Part shown: positions 1 to 6,092 of the stretch, piece by piece | Position numbering within the stretch: the first letter of the stretch is position 1 | Layout of the letters: each line of letters starts with the position of its first letter | Source: Planctomycetota bacterium | GTDB taxonomy: Bacteria > Planctomycetota > Planctomycetia > Planctomycetales > Planctomycetaceae | Direction: 5' to 3' | Length of the DNA: 10,180 bases | Assembly (NCBI GenBank): GCA_023429275.1 | Contig: JAEYWB010000860.1 | Location: 1-10,180, forward strand | Position numbers and translations under genes: made by a program | Notes under the pieces: model-generated | What the model saw: only the letters and a program-made list of their open reading frames with translations | What the model was told of the DNA's origin: nothing | Database searches by the model: none

Positions 1-251
1 TGGTGTGCCTCTGCTTGTGCCCCGGGCGCTGTATGGTGGGGGGTGTCGACGCCCAGGGGATCCGGACGCTCGTCCCGCTCGACGCCGCCGCCCCCCCGGC
101 CCCGACCTTCTCCGAGATTCAGAGCCAGGTGATGTCGCTCAGCCCGGACGTCTCCGAACTCCCCTCGCCGCCGACTCCCGCGGCCTCTCCCGGCCCGGTT
201 CTGCCGCGTCCCCCGATCCGTCGTCGTGCGGCCAGCCTGCTGAGACGTTGA
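1..251 (+). CDS. C-terminal end of an unidentified upstream protein (partial)
   Basis: An open frame enters from outside the window and ends at TGA 249-251. Most third codon positions from about base 42 onward are G or C, as in the genes downstream, so I take it as the real frame. The visible tail reads GVDAQGIRTLVPLDAAAP and then becomes rich in proline, alanine and serine, ending in a basic RRRAASLLRR stretch; this looks like a disordered C-terminus. I do not recognise the family. Being 86 bases upstream of fliA it could be a flagellar gene such as flhF or flhG, since those often precede fliA, but nothing in the residues shows this. The first 14 codons in this frame are odd (four cysteines), and the second frame looks more protein-like before the G run at 38-43, so a frame error or different reading there is possible. 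Confidence 0.5.
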   Translation, partial: VCLCLCPGRCMVGGVDAQGIRTLVPLDAAAPPAPTFSEIQSQVMSLSPDVSELPSPPTPAASPGPVLPRPPIRRRAASLLRR

Positions 252-304
252 CGGCCCTGATCGTGAGTCGAGTCGAGAGCGAGCCAGACAGGATCTGGAA
301 CGGA

Positions 305-332
305 AACTGATCACCGACAACTGACAACTCCT
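305..332. repeat. Short heptamer tandem repeat just upstream of fliA
   Basis: Four 7-base units lie in phase at 305-311, 312-318, 319-325 and 326-332. The core is AACTGAC with variants. Read on the minus strand the unit is AGTTGTC, close to the AGTCGTC and AGTTCTC units found after fliA. It occupies the place where a Shine-Dalgarno site for fliA would be expected, and none is present. There is no clear facing array on its left side. Confidence 0.6.
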
Positions 333-337
333 CCTGC

Positions 338-1057
338 ATGAACCCCGCCGTCAAGAAGTTCCAGAACCTCGTCCGCAAGGCGCGGCGCGACCAGCTGGTG
401 ATTGATCACCTCGACCTGGTCCGCCATACGTTGAGCCGGATGGCGCTGGACCTGCCGCTCGGCGCGGACCGCGAGAACCTCGAGGCGGCCGGAGCGCTCG
501 GCCTTGTCGAGGCGGCCGGCAACTACGACGAAAGCCGCGGCGTTCCGTTTCGCCCGTACGCGCACGCCCGGATCCGCGGGGCCATCCTCGACGAGCTCCG
601 GCGGAACTGCCCCCTGCCTCAGCACATGCTTCAGCGATGGGCCCTGATCCGCGAGGCATATGCCCGGCTCGACTCGCCCGTCCGGCTGGAGGATCTCTCC
701 CGGATGACGGGTCTCTCGGAGCTCGAAGTCCGGGAGTGTCTGCTCGCGATGCGGATGGCCCGTCCCGATACCGGCGATTTCGATCGGATGGCGGCGGACA
801 CGGTCGATCGGCGTCACAGCGGCCCCGATCAGATCATGACCGAGCAGGATCACGCCCGGCTCCTTGCGGAGGCGATCCATCGGCTTCCGGAACGGCACCG
901 GCTCATCCTCACGATGTACTACACCGACGACCTCCGGCTCCGCGAGATCGGCGAAGCCCTCGGCCTGTCGGAAGGGCGCGTCTGCCGCATCCTGCAGGAG
1001 GCGGAGATCCGCGCCCGCGAGTACGTCCGCGGGAGAACCCTGCGCGACGCCGCGTGA
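338..1057 (+). CDS. fliA: RNA polymerase sigma factor for flagellar genes (sigma-28, FliA/WhiG type)
   Basis: This 239-residue protein is a sigma-70 family factor of the FliA type. It directs RNA polymerase to late flagellar promoters of the GCCGATAA class and is normally held by the anti-sigma FlgM, which is not encoded here. Region 2 spans about residues 20-92, with DESRGVPFRPYAHARIRGA followed by ILDELRR matching the FliA promoter-melting signature. Region 3 lies near 95-140. Region 4 lies near 172-230, with LPERHRLILTMYY and a helix-turn-helix at 200-221 (LREIGEALGLSEGRVCRIL). Length is usual for the family. An in-frame stop at 308-310 precedes the ATG, so 338 is the first possible ATG. 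There is no Shine-Dalgarno site; heptamer repeats lie directly upstream. The gene is followed by a 147-base gap holding more heptamers. Function is secure; the start is fairly secure. Confidence 0.93.
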   Translation: MNPAVKKFQNLVRKARRDQLVIDHLDLVRHTLSRMALDLPLGADRENLEAAGALGLVEAAGNYDESRGVPFRPYAHARIRGAILDELRRNCPLPQHMLQRWALIREAYARLDSPVRLEDLSRMTGLSELEVRECLLAMRMARPDTGDFDRMAADTVDRRHSGPDQIMTEQDHARLLAEAIHRLPERHRLILTMYYTDDLRLREIGEALGLSEGRVCRILQEAEIRAREYVRGRTLRDAA

Positions 1058-1060
1058 GGA

Positions 1061-1169
1061 AGTCGTCAGTCGTCAGTTCTCAGTTCTCAGTCAGATCAAG
1101 CAGTTTCTCTCCTACCCACAGCCCACAACCCACAGCCGACCTGCCGACAGGCGACAGCCGACAACTCCC
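1061..1169. repeat. Two facing heptamer arrays between fliA and the next gene
   Basis: The 147 bases between fliA and the next gene are mostly tandem 7-base units. The left array (1061-1095) has AGTCGTC twice, AGTTCTC twice, then a decayed unit. The right array (1113-1169) has units such as AGCCCAC, AACCCAC, AGCCGAC and AGGCGAC, with one extra base at 1141. Read on the minus strand the right array becomes an AGTTGTC/GGCTGTC series, so the two arrays face each other and could pair imperfectly around a loop near 1096-1112. No promoter or terminator is clear here. Confidence 0.75.
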
Positions 1170-1204
1170 GCTCGACATTGACCCGCGTCTGCCAGATCAC
1201 CGAA

Positions 1205-1417
1205 ATGACCACGCTCGACAAGTCCGCAGCCTCACCCACCGGCACCGTCCTTCGGCGCGAAGGGGTCCGGGTCGAAGCCGCGCCGGTCGCCATCGGCCGC
1301 ACGTCGCAGGCGTGCGAACCGGAGATCACGATCCACCGGGACGGCGACGCCGTGCGGCAGATTGAAATCCGCTGTCGTTGCGGAGAACACATCCTCCTCG
1401 ACTGCACTCCTGCCTGA
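1205..1417 (+). CDS. Small CxCG-motif protein, unknown function
   Basis: A 70-residue protein that I do not recognise. The C-terminal half holds IEIRCRCGEHILLDC: Cys57, Cys59 and Cys67, with another at Cys37. The pattern CxCGE followed by a cysteine on the next strand resembles half of a zinc ribbon or a small metal-binding knuckle, so a metal site is plausible, perhaps by dimerising. There is no signal peptide or membrane segment; it should be cytoplasmic. I chose ATG 1205 because the N-terminus then starts cleanly (MTTLDKS); a TTG at 1178 would add nine residues but lies beside the repeat tract. Neither start has a good Shine-Dalgarno site. It sits between fliA and two lipoprotein genes, with only nine bases before the next ATG, which suggests cotranscription. 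It could be a regulator partner of FliA, but that is only a positional guess. Confidence 0.6.
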   Translation: MTTLDKSAASPTGTVLRREGVRVEAAPVAIGRTSQACEPEITIHRDGDAVRQIEIRCRCGEHILLDCTPA

Positions 1418-1426
1418 AGACGGACT

Positions 1427-2176
1427 ATGTCCCTGCCTGAACCGCCGACGCCCTGGTCGACCGGCCTGCTGCTGAGCCTGGCGCTCTGCTGCGGATGCCA
1501 GCGCTCGCTCCCGCGCGTGGTTCAACGTCAATTCGACGCCGCCACTCCACCGGCCGCGTCCGATTCCCCGCCCGCGACAGCCTCAGGACAGGTCGCCGCA
1601 GACGCGGGATGGAAAGCGACCGGCGGGACGCAAGCATTCTCGGCCAACGGAACTCCGCTCGGGACCGACGCAACCGGGGCCTCGACGGGCGAGACTCTTG
1701 CTTCAGCGGCCGCCCCGATGCCGGCGATCACGGCTGGCGACACAGCGACCTTCGATGCGCAGCTCTCGGCCCCCCGTTCCCTGACCGGGACGGCGATGGA
1801 AGCGACTCCGTCCGATCCGCAGTTCGGGACGCCCCCCGCGGAGATCCGCCAAACGCAGTACCTCGCCGGGGCGACGGACCGGGACATGGAGACCCTCCGG
1901 CAGCGGCTCGAACAGCAGACACAGGTCAACACCGCCCTGACCCAGGCGATCGTTCAGCTGCAGCGACAGACGGAGGCGCACCACAAGTCGATCGTTCAGC
2001 TTGCGGAGGAGCTCAACGCACGCCAGGCCCGCCAGGACAAGGTGACCGAGGAGATTCTCTCGCTTATCGAACAGATGGCCAGTGGATCTCCTCGGCCAGC
2101 GCCCCCCGCAGCCGGCCCCGCACGGGCCGGCGCGGCGAGCAGCGAGTCGCCGGCGGACGGGGGAAACAAGAAGTGA
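1427..2176 (+). CDS. Putative lipoprotein with C-terminal coiled coil
   Basis: A 249-residue protein with no family I can name. The N-terminus has a hydrophobic stretch (GLLLSLAL, residues 13-20) followed by Cys21, Cys22 and Cys24, which looks like a lipoprotein signal, most likely modified at Cys24 (CCG before it). The signal is atypical, since no Lys or Arg precedes the hydrophobic core. Residues 35-145 are low-complexity, rich in Ala, Thr, Ser, Pro and Gly, and look disordered. Residues about 150-218 are rich in Gln, Glu, Leu and Arg with heptad spacing, a good candidate coiled coil for self-assembly. The tail is Pro/Ala-rich and ends in a basic NKK. A weak purine run (GAAGA, near 1416) precedes the ATG. 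The stop overlaps the GTG start of the next lipoprotein gene, so the two are probably made together. An envelope or motor-accessory role is inferred only from its position after fliA. Confidence 0.72.
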   Translation: MSLPEPPTPWSTGLLLSLALCCGCQRSLPRVVQRQFDAATPPAASDSPPATASGQVAADAGWKATGGTQAFSANGTPLGTDATGASTGETLASAAAPMPAITAGDTATFDAQLSAPRSLTGTAMEATPSDPQFGTPPAEIRQTQYLAGATDRDMETLRQRLEQQTQVNTALTQAIVQLQRQTEAHHKSIVQLAEELNARQARQDKVTEEILSLIEQMASGSPRPAPPAAGPARAGAASSESPADGGNKK

Positions 2177-2985
2177 AAGGAACCGGGACTCTCTTCGCCG
2201 CGGCTGTCGTGATTGCTCTCGTCGGGTGCGCTCACCACGCCGTCGACATCGAAGTCACTCCGCCGATCCTTCCCCCCGCGACTCCGCAGCAGACGCTGGC
2301 GGTCGTTCCGCTGAACGACCGCGCGGGAGCGATGGTGACGACGGCGTTCCACGATGACCTCAAGGCGGCGATCCGGCGGACTCAGGGCTTTCAGGTCACC
2401 GACTACGGCGGCCCCTGGCCCGCGGCCTGCGCCCGTCCCATGCCCGGCCAGCCGATCGATCTCCGCCAACTCGTTTCCGAGATCCAGCGGGTCTGTCCCT
2501 CCGACCATACGCTTCTCTACGAGGTGACCCAGATGTCGCCGATCCGGCCACTCAAGCTCGGCGTGCGGGTGATGATGATCCGCAGTGCAGACGGCTCGGT
2601 GGTGCTCGACTACGACGGCGTCTGGGAAGGTCCGGTGGCTCCTCCCGCTCCGATTCCGAGGGGTGGGGTCCTGGGATGGTTCCTGCCGCCGATCATTCCT
2701 CCTCACGACCCTCTGTCGGAAGTGAGCCCGCGGATTCTCGGCCAGACCGCCTCCCGCGACATCGCCCTCATGCTGACGGGAGCCGGCGCGCCGCCTCCGC
2801 CCCCCTCATCCCCTTCCGGCGGACAGGGTTCCCTTCCGTACGATCCGAACAATGCGCCGCCGGAGTTCCTCGATTCCACCTCGATCGGCTCTCCCGAGAT
2901 TCCCGAAGCTCCGGTGATGCCTCCGCCGGCTCCCGCCTACACCCCTCCGAAGCCACCGCTGCCGGAACTGGGTGTCATCGAGTAG
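2173..2985 (+). CDS. Putative lipoprotein with TolB-N/FlgO-like domain
   Basis: A 270-residue protein starting at GTG 2173, which overlaps the previous stop in the four bases GTGA. This is a classical sign of translational coupling, and GGGGGAAA just upstream could act as ribosome binding site. The signal peptide is standard: Lys2, a hydrophobic core, then lipobox LVGC with lipidated Cys19. Residues about 41-150 start TLAVVPLNDRAGAM, continue with TTAFHDDLKAAIRRTQGFQV, and later hold LLYEVTQM and VRVMMIRSADGSVVLDYDG. This is the shape seen in TolB-N, CsgG and FlgO-type envelope proteins: a beta strand, a helix ending in F-V, and later strands for a condition such as 'is it in every system'. 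Cys87 and Cys108 could form a disulfide. Residues 205-266 are strongly proline-rich. In Vibrio, FlgO and FlgT have related folds in the flagellar outer rings, so such a role is attractive here but unproven. Confidence 0.75.
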   Translation: MKGTGTLFAAAVVIALVGCAHHAVDIEVTPPILPPATPQQTLAVVPLNDRAGAMVTTAFHDDLKAAIRRTQGFQVTDYGGPWPAACARPMPGQPIDLRQLVSEIQRVCPSDHTLLYEVTQMSPIRPLKLGVRVMMIRSADGSVVLDYDGVWEGPVAPPAPIPRGGVLGWFLPPIIPPHDPLSEVSPRILGQTASRDIALMLTGAGAPPPPPSSPSGGQGSLPYDPNNAPPEFLDSTSIGSPEIPEAPVMPPPAPAYTPPKPPLPELGVIE

Positions 2986-3089
2986 AGGATTCGGCGAGAC
3001 CAGGAGCCAATGAGAAAAGGCCCCGGAAGCATCACGCTCCCGGGGCCTTTCCATTCCGATGACTGGCGACGCCCGGATCAGTCGACGCT
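2986..3089. other. Convergent intergenic gap
   Basis: This 104-base gap separates the end of the second lipoprotein gene (plus) from the end of the HDOD-GGDEF gene (minus). It holds the hairpin terminator described separately; I see nothing else in it. Confidence 0.8.
3016..3050. terminator. Bidirectional intrinsic terminator
   Basis: A perfect 11-bp inverted repeat, AAAGGCCCCGG at 3016-3026 and CCGGGGCCTTT at 3040-3050, encloses a 13-base loop in which AGC and GCT can add three more pairs. The stem is GC-rich, has As on its left edge and Ts on its right edge, and lies between two convergent genes. It can therefore end transcripts from both sides. The T tract is short (three Ts), so efficiency is uncertain. 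Confidence 0.88.
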
Positions 3090-4655
3090 CTAAGAGTGTG
3101 ACTTCGGCGGCGAGATCTGCTGCTGGTTCCCGTCGGCATCAACCTCGATGAGAACGACCTGATCCCGTCCGCCCCGCTTGGCGACGTACATCGCCGCGTC
3201 GGCGTATTCGATCAGCCGATCCTGGAAATTGTCTCCTTCGACCGGCGGTCCCATGACTGTTCCGCCGACGCTCGCCGTCACGCTGATCTCTTTATCTTCG
3301 TAGATGATCACTCCCTCGGCGATCCGCTTGCGGATCCGCTCTCCCACCCGCTCGAGACTGGCCACGTCCGTCGGCCCGAGCAGGACGACAAACTCCTCCC
3401 CGCCGTACCGCCCCAGGACATCGCTGGCCCGGACTTCGCTCTCGATGGCCCGGGCGACAACCTCCAGGACCCGGTCACCGGCCGGGTGGCCGTACGTGTC
3501 GTTCACCTGCTTGAAGTGGTCGACATCGATGAAGATCATCCCGATCCGCTGTTGCCGCAGCCGGGCCACGGCGACCTGTTCGGAAAGACGCTCGATGAGA
3601 TAGCCGCGGTTGAAGACCTGCGTGAGCGGGTCGATGGCACTGCGGCGCGTGAGTTCTTCGACGCGGCGGCGGAGCCGGCCATTCTCTTCGAGGACATCGT
3701 GGGAGTTCGGGGCGCTGTGGTCCCTCAGGGCGCTCGCGGCGATCTCCGAGAGCTGTTCCATCGCCTGCGACATGATCTCCGACGGGCTCGGGAGGCGGCT
3801 GGCGTCGGTCTGAAACATGTCGGCACTGTCGCTCAGGCGTTCACGGACCTGGGTGACGAACTCGTCGATCTCCTTTTCGGGCATGCCGAAGAACAGCCCC
3901 ATCAGCTCATGGATCCTGATGAGCGAGACCGCCTTCTTCTCGACACAGAGGAATTCTCCGATCGCACCGGCGACGGCCACGGTCTTGTCGAAGATCGTCA
4001 GTTCCTTCGGATCCGTCGCCTCGAAGTAGCCGAGGTCCCGCGACTGATCGACGATCGACGAGATGATCTCCGGCGGCAGCTTCCACTGGCCGAGGAGCTG
4101 CGTCGTCAGCTCGACGTAGTCGGTGCCATAGACCTCTCGCTGAATGTCGAGCAGGGGACGGGTCCCGCTCTCGGCTTCGGCCCGCACCTGGGCGTACGAT
4201 TCCGGCTCGGAGTGCAGCAGAGCCAGGGAGCCGATCGACGACAGCAGTCCGCTGACGAACAGCTCCCCTTCCTTCCCTCGCGCGAACCGCTTGCCGAGCA
4301 GTTCGCAGGTCATGGCCCGCGACACCGCCTGCAGCCAGTAGTCCTGGAAGAGCTTCTGCTGCTTCCCATTCCGGGTGGAGATTTCGGAAAGCGAGAAACC
4401 GAGAGCCAGGGAAGTGACGGTCCGCTTTCCGAGAAGAGTCAGGGCGCGGCCGATCTCGGCGATGCCCCGTCCACACCCGAACTGGGCCGAATTGGCGGCC
4501 TTGAGGATCTTGGCAGCCAGGGCCGGGTCGGACTCGATCAGCCTTGCGACTTCCCGGATCGAAACGTCGGGGTCGGAAAAGATGTTGAGAAGCTGCACGG
4601 CCACGGCAGGGAGTGTGGGCAGCCGGAACGTGCGTGCAGGGGCGGATGTTTTCAT
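3090..4655 (-). CDS. HDOD-GGDEF signalling protein, predicted diguanylate cyclase
   Basis: A 521-residue cytoplasmic protein without membrane segments. Residues about 10-215 form an HDOD domain: it begins RLPTLPAVAVQLLNIF, has IESDPALAAKILKAANSAQF, and the spot where HD-GYP enzymes carry His-Asp reads SS (Ser139-Ser140, in GLLSSIGSLALL). It is thus a non-catalytic sensor or protein-binding domain, as usual for HDOD. A helical linker with coiled-coil character covers about 295-338. The GGDEF domain covers about 341-505: DPLTQVFNRGYL, metal-binding Asp377 in IDVDHFK, Asn385 in NDTYGH, and active-site GGEEF at 418-422. A product-inhibition site RASD (409-412) lies five residues before GGEEF. All key residues are intact, so it should make c-di-GMP and be inhibited by it. 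It is divergent from flgB, hence a likely link between c-di-GMP and motility. The start has a modest GAAGAG upstream. Confidence 0.93.
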   Translation of the reverse strand: MKTSAPARTFRLPTLPAVAVQLLNIFSDPDVSIREVARLIESDPALAAKILKAANSAQFGCGRGIAEIGRALTLLGKRTVTSLALGFSLSEISTRNGKQQKLFQDYWLQAVSRAMTCELLGKRFARGKEGELFVSGLLSSIGSLALLHSEPESYAQVRAEAESGTRPLLDIQREVYGTDYVELTTQLLGQWKLPPEIISSIVDQSRDLGYFEATDPKELTIFDKTVAVAGAIGEFLCVEKKAVSLIRIHELMGLFFGMPEKEIDEFVTQVRERLSDSADMFQTDASRLPSPSEIMSQAMEQLSEIAASALRDHSAPNSHDVLEENGRLRRRVEELTRRSAIDPLTQVFNRGYLIERLSEQVAVARLRQQRIGMIFIDVDHFKQVNDTYGHPAGDRVLEVVARAIESEVRASDVLGRYGGEEFVVLLGPTDVASLERVGERIRKRIAEGVIIYEDKEISVTASVGGTVMGPPVEGDNFQDRLIEYADAAMYVAKRGGRDQVVLIEVDADGNQQQISPPKSHS

Positions 4656-5068
4656 CGAGGCTCTTCAGAAGTCAGCGCAAAGTGTGGAGGCGAAGCCGGG
4701 TCAGGCTTCGTCGGGTCCGCATCGCGTCAAGGTCATGCAGATGTCCAGGGAAGGGAGACGACGTCCCGGTGCGCAACGCGCAACGGAGCAGTAAACACTC
4801 AAAAGAGTCGTCGGACGCGCCATCCCGACCGGCGTGACGTACCTCGGCTTCCCAGCCGCCCACGTGGCTGGTCCGCTTCGGATGACCCTTGTCGCGACCG
4901 GTCCGGCCGGAGCTCCCGTGGGAGTCCGTCGAACGAGCACACCCGCAATCCTCGAGTCGATACCTCCACCGCTTTGGGGGCGATGGATTCTCGACAACCT
5001 GTGTTCACGCGAACTGCATCGCGGGAACACCATTCAGAATCGTGGGATTCCGGGAAAGTCTTGACCCC

Positions 5069-5078
5069 CGTTCGAACG
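5069..5078. promoter_or_regulatory. Perfect palindrome after a -35-like TTGACC (possible operator)
   Basis: CGTTCGAACG is a perfect 10-base palindrome that begins three bases after TTGACC (5061-5066). A regulator dimer bound here would sit inside the spacer of a sigma-70-type promoter. No good -10 box follows at 16-18 bases, so the promoter half of this reading is weak. Confidence 0.25.
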
Positions 5079-5260
5079 AACCTCCACAGATTCTTTCGCG
5101 TTGTGTCGCGAATGCGGGAATTGGGAGGTTGCGCGGCCTGGCGCGATTGGTCTCACCGATCGGCGAGTGCTGCCGCAGGCAACCGGCAGGTATTGCGCGG
5201 TCCACGACCGTCCTTGCGCAATTCGAGTGAATTGGAATGTCCTGGAATTGGCGAGCTAGG

Positions 5261-5285
5261 GAAACTTTGCCGGTCAGACCGATAA
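5261..5285 (+). promoter_or_regulatory. Candidate sigma-28 (FliA) promoter for flgB
   Basis: ACCGATAA at 5278-5285 matches the sigma-28 -10 consensus GCCGATAA at seven of eight positions. GAAACTTT at 5261-5268 matches the -35 consensus TAAAGTTT at six of eight. The gap is nine bases against the usual eleven, a real weakness. Transcription would start about seven bases after the -10 box, at or within a base or two of the flgB ATG (5293), giving a leaderless message. flgB indeed lacks a Shine-Dalgarno site. Confidence 0.35.
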
Positions 5286-5292
5286 AAACGAC

Positions 5293-5628
5293 ATGCAGAA
5301 CGTTTCCGGACAGATCGACCTCCTGCAGCAGCTCATGGCGACAGCCGAAGTGCGGCACCGCGTCCTGAGCCAGAACCTCGCGAACGTCAACACCCCGGGT
5401 TATCACCGGCTCGACGTCTCGTTCGATGAGCAGCTCCAGCGTCATCTCCGCGGCGAATCGGGAGCACCCGAGGCTTTCGAGCAGAGCGGCCTCCCCGAAC
5501 GGGCGGATGGAAACAATGTCGACGTGGACCAGGAACTCGGCCAGCTCAGCCAGAACGCCCTGATCCACCAGGCCGCGACGCAGCTGATTGTCAGCCAGAT
5601 GTCGAAGCTTCGCCGGGCCATGTCCTAG
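5293..5628 (+). CDS. flgB: Flagellar proximal rod protein FlgB
   Basis: FlgB is one of the proximal rod subunits that sit on the MS ring in the periplasm, exported through the flagellar type III apparatus. This protein has 111 residues, short against about 138 in E. coli, because the middle is reduced. The N-terminal rod signature is clear: HRVLSQNLANVNTPGYHRLD at residues 22-41. The C-terminal half has DGNNVDVDQELGQLSQNALI then HQAATQLIVSQMSKL, the usual amphipathic helix that packs in the rod. There is no signal peptide, as expected. The ATG has no Shine-Dalgarno site, only GATAAAAACGAC before it, but the protein start fits other FlgB proteins. It is the first gene of the operon; flgC follows after 17 bases. 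Confidence 0.93.
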   Translation: MQNVSGQIDLLQQLMATAEVRHRVLSQNLANVNTPGYHRLDVSFDEQLQRHLRGESGAPEAFEQSGLPERADGNNVDVDQELGQLSQNALIHQAATQLIVSQMSKLRRAMS

Positions 5629-5645
5629 GAACAGGGAGGTCGGTC

Positions 5646-6092
5646 ATGTCGATGGGACGAATCCTTGCCGCCACGGATATCAGCTCCTCCGGACTCCGCG
5701 CGGAGCGGATGCGGATGGAGGTCGTGGCGAACAACATCGCAAACATCCATTCCACCCGCACCCCGGGAGGGGGGCCGTATCGCCGCCAGGAGATCATTTT
5801 CACGTCGGCCTTCAACGACGCCATGAGCCAGACCCCCGGCGACACGTTCGGCCTCAAGGGGGTCGAAGTCTCCGGCATTGTCCAGGACCAGTCGGAGCTT
5901 CCGACGATCTTCGACCCGTCCCACCCCGATGCCGACGACCGCGGCTTCGTCTCCCTCCCGAACGTCAAGCTGCCGCATGAGATGATCGACCTGATGGTCG
6001 CGAGCCGGACCTACGAAGCGAACCTCAAGTCCCTCCAGACCTTCAAGCAGATGGCGGAACAGACCCTCTCCGTCCTGCGTGAGATCGGATAA
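5646..6092 (+). CDS. flgC: Flagellar proximal rod protein FlgC
   Basis: FlgC is the second proximal rod subunit. This 148-residue protein has the typical size. The rod signature SSSGLRAERMRMEVVANNIA appears at residues 13-32, followed by NIHSTRTPGGGPYRRQEIIF. The middle contains DPSHPDADDRGFVSLPNV, and the C-terminal helix ASRTYEANLKSLQTFKQM followed by AEQTLSVLREIG matches the family end. A strong ribosome binding site GGGAGGT (5634-5640) lies five bases before ATG 5646, which decides this start over the ATG two codons later. This is the best Shine-Dalgarno site in the window, in contrast to flgB. The stop TAA shares its last base with the fliE ATG (TAATG), so translation is likely coupled. 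Confidence 0.95.
   Translation: MSMGRILAATDISSSGLRAERMRMEVVANNIANIHSTRTPGGGPYRRQEIIFTSAFNDAMSQTPGDTFGLKGVEVSGIVQDQSELPTIFDPSHPDADDRGFVSLPNVKLPHEMIDLMVASRTYEANLKSLQTFKQMAEQTLSVLREIG

Larger units (their letters stand above)
4656..5292. other. Long divergent intergenic region between HDOD-GGDEF gene and flgB
   Basis: No convincing gene lies in these 637 bases; short open frames lack codon bias and family features. It must hold promoters for both sides. Structures seen: a hairpin CGAAGCC/GGCTTCG (4691-4710), inside the presumed leader of the minus-strand gene; CCAGCC/GGCTGG (4852-4871); and a bulged stem CGGAGCTCCC with GGGAGTCCG (4908-4928). Near flgB there is TTGACC at 5061-5066, directly followed by the palindrome CGTTCGAACG (5069-5078), three GAATTGG words (5118-5124, 5229-5235, 5245-5251), and the inverted repeat CAATTC/GAATTG (5219-5234). 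I find no sigma-54 promoter with correct GG/GC spacing and no c-di-GMP riboswitch that I can recognise. Confidence 0.6.

Noticed and set aside
305..1169. CRISPR array
   Set aside because: The units are seven bases, contiguous and degenerate, without spacers or cas genes.
1415..1429. CxCG gene and the first lipoprotein gene share one frame, split by a single TGA, so readthrough or selenocysteine could fuse them
   Set aside because: The second product has its own ATG and signal-like N-terminus, and no selenocysteine hairpin is seen; same-frame placement can occur by chance.
3486..5285. 599-residue open frame on the plus strand across the HDOD-GGDEF gene
   Set aside because: It is the antisense shadow of a clear gene in GC-rich DNA and runs into the intergenic region without any family feature.
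4656..5292. Sigma-54 promoter for flgB
   Set aside because: No GG and GC pair with ten-base spacing fits the -24/-12 pattern on the plus strand.
5005..5568. 187-residue minus-strand frame antisense to flgB reaching the intergenic region
   Set aside because: The flgB part is certain on the other strand and the rest lacks motifs and codon bias.
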